From a virus: a DNA stretch of 64,000 nt. Under the pieces are notes generated by a model. That model had not been told where the DNA came from, ran no database searches, and saw only the letters and a list, made by a program, of their open reading frames with translations. Below are positions 59,679 to 64,000 of the stretch, piece after piece. The position numbers were made by a program, and so were the translations under genes. The stretch covers positions 1 to 64,000 of the IMG/VR virus record IMGVR_UViG_3300027782_000044; one strand, written 5' to 3'. Position 1 is the stretch's first letter; each line of letters starts with the position of its first letter.

Positions 59679-60974
59679 TTATCCTATTACAACTACTCTA
59701 TATTCTCCAGCTGTTGGGGCAACTGCAAATCTAATAGTTACTACTGAATCTGATGTGTGCTCAACATCTGTTTCTATCTGTGCAAATGGAGAAGCAACTT
59801 CATAAATAGCAGTTACTACGTCTTTTGTTCCTAAATTATGAGTTATTGTATAAGATGTTGCGGATGTGCCAAGAGTAGTTTTATATTTTCTTGTTATTTC
59901 GTGGTAATTTGTGCCATCATTTGTTAATGTCCACTGATCTGATGTTTCATTCCACAAAATTTCTGTATCTGGAGATGTTCCTCGTTCAACACGAATTCCA
60001 GCATCAACTGTTGGAGCTCCAGCAAAATCTGTATTAAGATTAATCTTATTATCAACAATATTTACTTGAGTAGTGTTTACTGAGTTAATTGTTCCAGTTA
60101 CATTTAAGTTACCACCAACTGTTAAGTTATTAGCAATTGTTACGTCATCTGGGAGTCCAATTGTTACAGCTGCTGATTCTCCGCTATTTGGAGAAACGGT
60201 AACTTCATTGGCTGTGCCAACAATTGTGGCTACATAGTCTCCAGTTGTATCTGTTCCAAGAGCGACTGAGTTTGGCTGAATTGTGGTTGATATTGTTACA
60301 TCACCCAAATTGGTCATTGTTGCAGAACCAGTCACATCTCCTGAGAGTGTAATTACTGGATCTTTATTAAGCGATACCGCTCCTGCTGTTACTGTAAAAT
60401 CTGTTGAGCTAAATGAAGCAACACCCTTATTTGTATATGTTGCATCTTCTGCAGATACAGTAATAGTGTTATTTGTTACTGCTACATCTATTCCTTCCCC
60501 GCCAGCTACTGTAAGAGTATCTGTAAGAAGGTCTACGGTGTCGGTTCCAGTATCTCCAGCAACCGAAAGATTGGTTGCTACGTTTACTGTTCCTGCTGCA
60601 GTCAAACGACCTTGAGCGTCAACTGTAAATGTCGGAATTGCTGTGGTTGATCCATATGATCCAGCAGTTACAGCTGTATCATTAAGTTTTAATGTTGTTG
60701 TGCCTGCGGCATCATCATATGTTGCTGTTAATGCTGTACCAGCAAGTACGGATGCACCAATAACGTCTTGAATGACCTCTGTAGATCCAGACATTGCCAT
60801 CCATGGACCATTAGGTGAGGATAGTCCATTGTAGTAGTACATCGTTTGATTTGATGTATCATAATAAATTTGACCAGATACTGGATTTGATGGTGCTGCG
60901 CCTAAGTTTTGGATTCTAGCATTGAGCAACTCATTCTTGTTGAGATCAACGCTAACTAAAAATTTTCTTGCCAT
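59679..60974 (-). CDS. Tail fibre protein
   Basis: A 431-residue fibre. It begins MARKFLVSVDLNKNELLNARIQNLGAAPSNPVSGQIYYDTSNQTMYYYNG, an actinophage-type fibre N terminus, and continues with Thr/Val-rich shaft repeats (GSYGSTTAIPTFTVDAQGRLTAAGTVN, PVITLSGDVTGSATMTNLGDVTIS). The C-terminal 100 residues (YKTTLGTSATSYTITHNLGTKDVVTAIYEV...VVTIRFAVAPTAGEYRVVVIG) form a receptor-type tip domain also seen in other fibre proteins. Shine-Dalgarno AAGGAG is present. Confidence 0.8.
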   Translation of the reverse strand: MARKFLVSVDLNKNELLNARIQNLGAAPSNPVSGQIYYDTSNQTMYYYNGLSSPNGPWMAMSGSTEVIQDVIGASVLAGTALTATYDDAAGTTTLKLNDTAVTAGSYGSTTAIPTFTVDAQGRLTAAGTVNVATNLSVAGDTGTDTVDLLTDTLTVAGGEGIDVAVTNNTITVSAEDATYTNKGVASFSSTDFTVTAGAVSLNKDPVITLSGDVTGSATMTNLGDVTISTTIQPNSVALGTDTTGDYVATIVGTANEVTVSPNSGESAAVTIGLPDDVTIANNLTVGGNLNVTGTINSVNTTQVNIVDNKINLNTDFAGAPTVDAGIRVERGTSPDTEILWNETSDQWTLTNDGTNYHEITRKYKTTLGTSATSYTITHNLGTKDVVTAIYEVASPFAQIETDVEHTSDSVVTIRFAVAPTAGEYRVVVIG

Positions 60975-60985
60975 TTGCTATCTCC

Positions 60986-61426
60986 TTATGACAGGTATGC
61001 TGTCCCTGAAAATGGTTGAGCCATTGTCAGTGTTATTTGGTTAGTACTATTGTAATCTATTCCAGTTTCTAAAATATCTCCAGCACTAGATTTTACGGTA
61101 ACATTTGGTTGATACCCTAATCCATGGCTAATAGCAACAGAATATACTCCTAGAGTTGGCCCAGTAACCTGAGTAAGCTCCCATGAATAAGCTAATGTGT
61201 TATTTGTTAAAAATATTTTATTTGAACCAGACCATGTTAGATCTGAAACTTTTGGACCGTGAAATGCTGAAGAAACTGTATCGTAATAAAAATCTCCAGA
61301 AAGTCCTAAATTTGGTGAAGGATTTCCAGAGCCATTAAGAATGGTTCTTCCTCTAGGGCCTTGTGGACCTGGAGAGGATACGACAACTTTATTTATTTGC
61401 TCTCTAACAACTACGGAATCAACCAT
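60986..61426 (-). CDS. Collagen-like tail protein
   Basis: A 146-residue protein with a short collagen-like stretch (PGPQGPRGR, two to three Gly-X-Y triplets) at residues 19-27, then GDFYYDTVSSAFHGPKVSDLTW, and a tip-like domain (YSVAISHGLGYQPNVTVKSSAGDIL...YNSTNQITLTMAQPFSGTAYLS) like the C terminus of the next fibre. Its start overlaps the previous stop (TAATG). The collagen-like prolines are further possible hydroxylase targets (inference). Confidence 0.7.
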   Translation of the reverse strand: MVDSVVVREQINKVVVSSPGPQGPRGRTILNGSGNPSPNLGLSGDFYYDTVSSAFHGPKVSDLTWSGSNKIFLTNNTLAYSWELTQVTGPTLGVYSVAISHGLGYQPNVTVKSSAGDILETGIDYNSTNQITLTMAQPFSGTAYLS

Positions 61427-61773
61427 TATATAGTTACCGATCTATTTAGGGTGAGAAACCCTTCAAGGAGCTTGATCTTATTCGCATTAGAATCTACAAC
61501 CATAATGTCATATACTGATTTTGGATAAAAGAGTTTATTTGTTTGAGTTGGTGTAAGTGTTACAGTTACTTTTCCAAGTGTGCCGTTTATTACTATTCCG
61601 CCGCTTGGAGATGTTAAAGTTACTGCTAACTTTGTTCCACCTTTTACATCACGCACCTGCATTTTTGCAGATGCGCCAGTAAGATCAATCGCATTACCAT
61701 TATCGTCTTTATATTCTACTACAAAGCTAAATGTTGCATTCTGATCTACTTCAAAATTCTTTTGTCCTGCCAT
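61426..61773 (-). CDS. BppU-like baseplate N-terminal domain protein
   Basis: A 115-residue Ig-like protein (NFEVDQNATFSFVVEYKDDNGNAIDLTGASAKMQVRDVKGG...VYDIMVVDSNANKIKLLEGFLTLNRSVTI). This pattern matches the BppU-type module that holds fibres to baseplates and is common in phage structural operons. A ribosome site TTAGGAG precedes it. Function by domain similarity. Confidence 0.7.
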   Translation of the reverse strand: MAGQKNFEVDQNATFSFVVEYKDDNGNAIDLTGASAKMQVRDVKGGTKLAVTLTSPSGGIVINGTLGKVTVTLTPTQTNKLFYPKSVYDIMVVDSNANKIKLLEGFLTLNRSVTI

Positions 61774-61795
61774 TTGCCATAGTCTCCTAAATAGG

Positions 61796-61829
61796 AATAC
61801 TCCTGTACTAATTTTAGCACAGGAGTATT
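61796..61829. terminator. Inverted repeat between the holin and baseplate genes
   Basis: AATACTCCTGT and ACAGGAGTATT form a perfect 11-bp stem around a 12-base loop that is itself partly paired (CTAA/TTAG). No long T tract follows on the minus strand, so it may be a partial terminator or processing hairpin separating lysis and structural messages. A protein-binding site is also possible. Confidence 0.5.
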
Positions 61830-61846
61830 TCTAATCGACTATATTT

Positions 61847-62080
61847 TTACTTTTTTGTAAAACCGAACGATGCTTCGTTTGGGTTGAGTGCTTTTAAAAT
61901 TACGGGTGCTGTGGCAGCAAAACCGCCCATTAGTAGGTCTCTTGGACTAGTGTTGCCAGTCATGTATAGAGCAATTGCGGCTCCCAAGAAATGACGTCCG
62001 TAACTTGCCAGTGCTGCTAGAATTTTCTCTTGCATTGTAACCTTTCCATCTCCATTAAGATCTTCTTTAGCTTTTGCCAT
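61847..62080 (-). CDS. Holin candidate with a canonical EF-hand loop
   Basis: A 77-residue membrane protein. Residues 7-18 (DLNGDGKVTMQE) fit the 12-residue EF-hand calcium loop exactly: D7, N9, D11, G12, V14 and E18. Two hydrophobic segments follow (HFLGAAIALYMTG at about 30-42 and LLMGGFAATAPVILKAL at about 49-65), separated by a charged turn, as in class II holins. Holins open the inner membrane at lysis; a calcium loop would be an unusual trigger. Shine-Dalgarno AAGGAGG is present. The upstream leader holds a CTAGGC/GCCTAG hairpin at 62099-62115. Confidence 0.65.
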   Translation of the reverse strand: MAKAKEDLNGDGKVTMQEKILAALASYGRHFLGAAIALYMTGNTSPRDLLMGGFAATAPVILKALNPNEASFGFTKK

Positions 62081-62143
62081 TTTTGATCCTCCTTATTTCT
62101 AGGCGGGAAGCCTAGGAATTTTGAGCCTTAGCCCAATTCTATA

Positions 62144-62173
62144 ATTGTACCACTATGCGCTAATATCTACCAA
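62144..62173 (-). promoter_or_regulatory. Promoter candidate for the lysis/structural block
   Basis: Minus strand TTGGTA (62168-62173), an 18-base spacer and TACAAT (62144-62149). The -35 lies within the end of the reductase gene. The leader of about 55 bases contains the hairpin 62099-62115 and the holin ribosome site. Spacer length is at the upper limit. Confidence 0.45.
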
Positions 62174-64000
62174 TTCACAATTTCCATCAGAGCTGCAAGC
62201 AAGAGTAGCATTTGTTGAAGTTCCATCTTCTGTTTCATAAAAAGATAAATCCTCCCAACGAATTTCTTTTGGCATTTTTGCAACAAGGATCTCGTACTCT
62301 GCTTTGGTCACTTCTTGGTAAGGGGCTTGCTTATAAGAGTGATCTGAATGTGGAAGGAATGAAATTCCAGACACTTCATCAAAATGCTTATATACCCAAG
62401 CACCAACTTCCATCCACTCATCTTCCTTTACAGAAACTGTGATTGATGGCTTATGCTCACACCATGCACGTTGGTAAACTAACCAAATATTTAAATGCTC
62501 AATAGCAGTTAAATCATTTCTAACAATTGCTCCTTCTGGTGCTTTTACTGGGAAAGAAAAAACATACGTTTCATTTGGCTTCATCACATCATCTTCTACT
62601 GGAATTCCAACTTCTTTAAGAAATACAGAAATAGGATCTCCCTTTGAACCACGAACAGTTCTAATATAATATGGGGAATGCCACGCATGCATACCAGAAG
62701 ATACTCCAACTAGTTGAGACACGGTTCCAGATGGTTTTACGCATGTAATGGCTGCAGATTCTGGAATTCCAATTTTTCCTGCTTCTTTTTTATTTGTTTC
62801 TCTTGCTGATTCACGAAGATTCATCAAAAAAGCTTCAAGGGAAACTAGGTCTTCTTTCCCTGACATAAACTTGTTTCCAAATTGTCCAGTCAGAGAAACT
62901 CCAAGTAATCTTTCTTCTTCTGTATTATCTTTCCATATCTTTCTAAGATATTTAAAATCAGTAAGCGTAGATTGCCATGTGCCAAGAATTGTAGCTAGTT
63001 CTACTTTGCGTTCAATATCTTTCTTTGTATCACCTTCACGTAATACGACTTCTGAAAGATTACAAAACTGGTAAGGACGTAAAATAATTTCTGAACACGG
63101 GTTAGTGCCATAGTGTATATCTGGATCTCTTCTTCCATATTTGGCTGCTTGGGCTTGAGCTGCGGCCACATTATATATACCTCGTTCTCCCGACTTTGAG
63201 TCATATAGAGATTTCCATTCTGCAATAAATTGCTCCATATCTGGCTTGCGTGAGTATGCAACAGAATTATTAGACAATGCTCTCTGAGGGCTTTGCTCCC
63301 ACCAGTTTCCTGATTTAGCCTGTGCCATTTCAATATCGTTAATGTTAGAAAGAGAAATCATTGCTGAGCGACGAACTCCTCCTACAACAACTACTTCACC
63401 AATCTTGCACATAATATCATGGCATTCAATTGGCTTAAGGTTTCTTCCTGCGGCATTTTTAAATTTTGCAATTGTAAAATCAAACAAGTTAACCAAGGGC
63501 TGTGGACCAGATGATCTTCCGCCCATTGTCTTAAGTCTTGCGCCTGCAGGACGAACCTTAGAAACATCTATTGCTGGAATCTGACCAGACCAAAGAAGGG
63601 CTAGCAACTCACGATACGCTTTTGCCCATCCTTGCTTTGAATCTTCTACAATAATAACTGTAGTTGATTTTTCTAAAGATTCTGGGACGGCAGGAAGTTT
63701 ATTAATATACTTGTATTCAACAGAAAACCCTACACCCGTTCCACACATAAGGATATACATTGTTTCATCAAATGAACGTGGTGAGTCAACTGGCAAAAAA
63801 GCACAATTGTATCCTGCAACATTATCTCGTTCTAGTGCTGCTCCTGAAGTCATTACGGAGCGCATTGAGGGCATGACATTTCTTTTAAATACACCGTCTT
63901 TTAATTCCGCTACAAGCTTCTCAGTTGGAATGTAATTGTGGTTTTGCTTTAGGTGATTCAGCATATAGTCAAAATATCTATCTACTGTTTCACCCCACGT
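62153..64000 (-). CDS. nrdJ: Adenosylcobalamin-dependent ribonucleotide reductase (C-terminal 615 residues)
   Basis: Class II reductase that makes deoxyribonucleotides using vitamin B12. The frame is open to the window edge (TWGETVDRYFDY precedes the first in-window Met), so the N terminus lies outside. Visible elements: GYNC with the first redox cysteine, NPCSEI with the Asn, thiyl-radical Cys and Glu, CVKPSGTVSQLVG of the substrate-binding barrel, and a C-terminal pair C-x5-C (ACSSDGNCE) that re-reduces the active site. The layout matches the monomeric Lactobacillus-type enzyme (RTPR). Phages use it to feed replication, and in B12-dependent hosts this fits oxygen-independent operation. Confidence 0.93.
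   Translation of the reverse strand, partial: TWGETVDRYFDYMLNHLKQNHNYIPTEKLVAELKDGVFKRNVMPSMRSVMTSGAALERDNVAGYNCAFLPVDSPRSFDETMYILMCGTGVGFSVEYKYINKLPAVPESLEKSTTVIIVEDSKQGWAKAYRELLALLWSGQIPAIDVSKVRPAGARLKTMGGRSSGPQPLVNLFDFTIAKFKNAAGRNLKPIECHDIMCKIGEVVVVGGVRRSAMISLSNINDIEMAQAKSGNWWEQSPQRALSNNSVAYSRKPDMEQFIAEWKSLYDSKSGERGIYNVAAAQAQAAKYGRRDPDIHYGTNPCSEIILRPYQFCNLSEVVLREGDTKKDIERKVELATILGTWQSTLTDFKYLRKIWKDNTEEERLLGVSLTGQFGNKFMSGKEDLVSLEAFLMNLRESARETNKKEAGKIGIPESAAITCVKPSGTVSQLVGVSSGMHAWHSPYYIRTVRGSKGDPISVFLKEVGIPVEDDVMKPNETYVFSFPVKAPEGAIVRNDLTAIEHLNIWLVYQRAWCEHKPSITVSVKEDEWMEVGAWVYKHFDEVSGISFLPHSDHSYKQAPYQEVTKAEYEILVAKMPKEIRWEDLSFYETEDGTSTNATLACSSDGNCELVDISA

Noticed and set aside
62099-62115. CTAGGC/GCCTAG hairpin as reductase terminator
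   Set aside because: Only 6 bp of stem and no T tract on the minus strand; more likely part of the holin leader.
1-64000. tRNA genes, integrase, reverse transcriptase (diversity-generating element), insertion sequences
   Set aside because: Gaps between genes are too short or hold only promoters and hairpins, and no corresponding protein motif was seen.

Overview
The window is a contiguous piece of the genome of a tailed double-stranded DNA phage, most likely a long-tailed siphovirus. Every convincing gene lies on the minus strand, so the genome reads from position 64000 down to 1. The DNA is AT-rich and packed, with many ATGA or TAATG stop/start overlaps. Several starts lie 6-7 bases after a TATAAT-like box, the layout of leaderless transcripts that are common in Actinobacteria. 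With class II ribonucleotide reductase, an HK97-type head and actinophage-like tail proteins, this suggests a phage of a low-GC, perhaps freshwater, actinobacterium. The host assignment is inference only.

Layout in reading order: (1) 64000-62153, the end of a B12-dependent ribonucleotide reductase. (2) 62080-51763, a small EF-hand holin candidate followed by baseplate, fibre and collagen-like proteins; the last of these has Ig/FN3-like repeats ending in a long (FFPP)n tract. (3) 51700-44757, an accessory block of six 2-oxoglutarate/Fe(II) oxygenases, two DUF6065-like proteins, an FkbM-type methyltransferase and small unknown genes. (4) 44757-35370, a LamG-domain protein, then portal, protease/scaffold, major capsid and head-tail connectors. 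(5) 35265-9668, the tail: major tail protein, assembly chaperones joined by a -1 frameshift (slippery CCCAAAC), a 3867-residue tape measure, distal tail and hub proteins, two very large minor tail proteins (the second also with an FFPP tract) and three small coiled-coil genes. (6) 9575-1, DNA metabolism: phosphoesterase, small zinc proteins, DnaB helicase, primase, single-strand binding protein, DNA polymerase III alpha and the start of a RecA-like recombinase.

Two things stand out. First, the tape measure appears to carry enzyme-like modules between glycine-rich linkers: a HipA/PI3K-like kinase (K1404, D1490, N1495), an HExxH metallopeptidase (H3084-H3088) and a GNAT-like acetyltransferase (around R3558). 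Since tape measures are delivered at infection, these could be injected effectors. Second, six prolyl-hydroxylase-type oxygenases, all with intact HxD...H...K/R residues, lie directly behind a structural protein with a very long proline-rich FFPP tract. This suggests a self-contained system that hydroxylates virion proteins. Both functional readings are inference from motifs and context.

No terminase, endolysin, integrase, tRNA or CRISPR array was found. No stretch longer than 300 bases lacks a gene; the larger gaps hold promoters and terminators, listed below.
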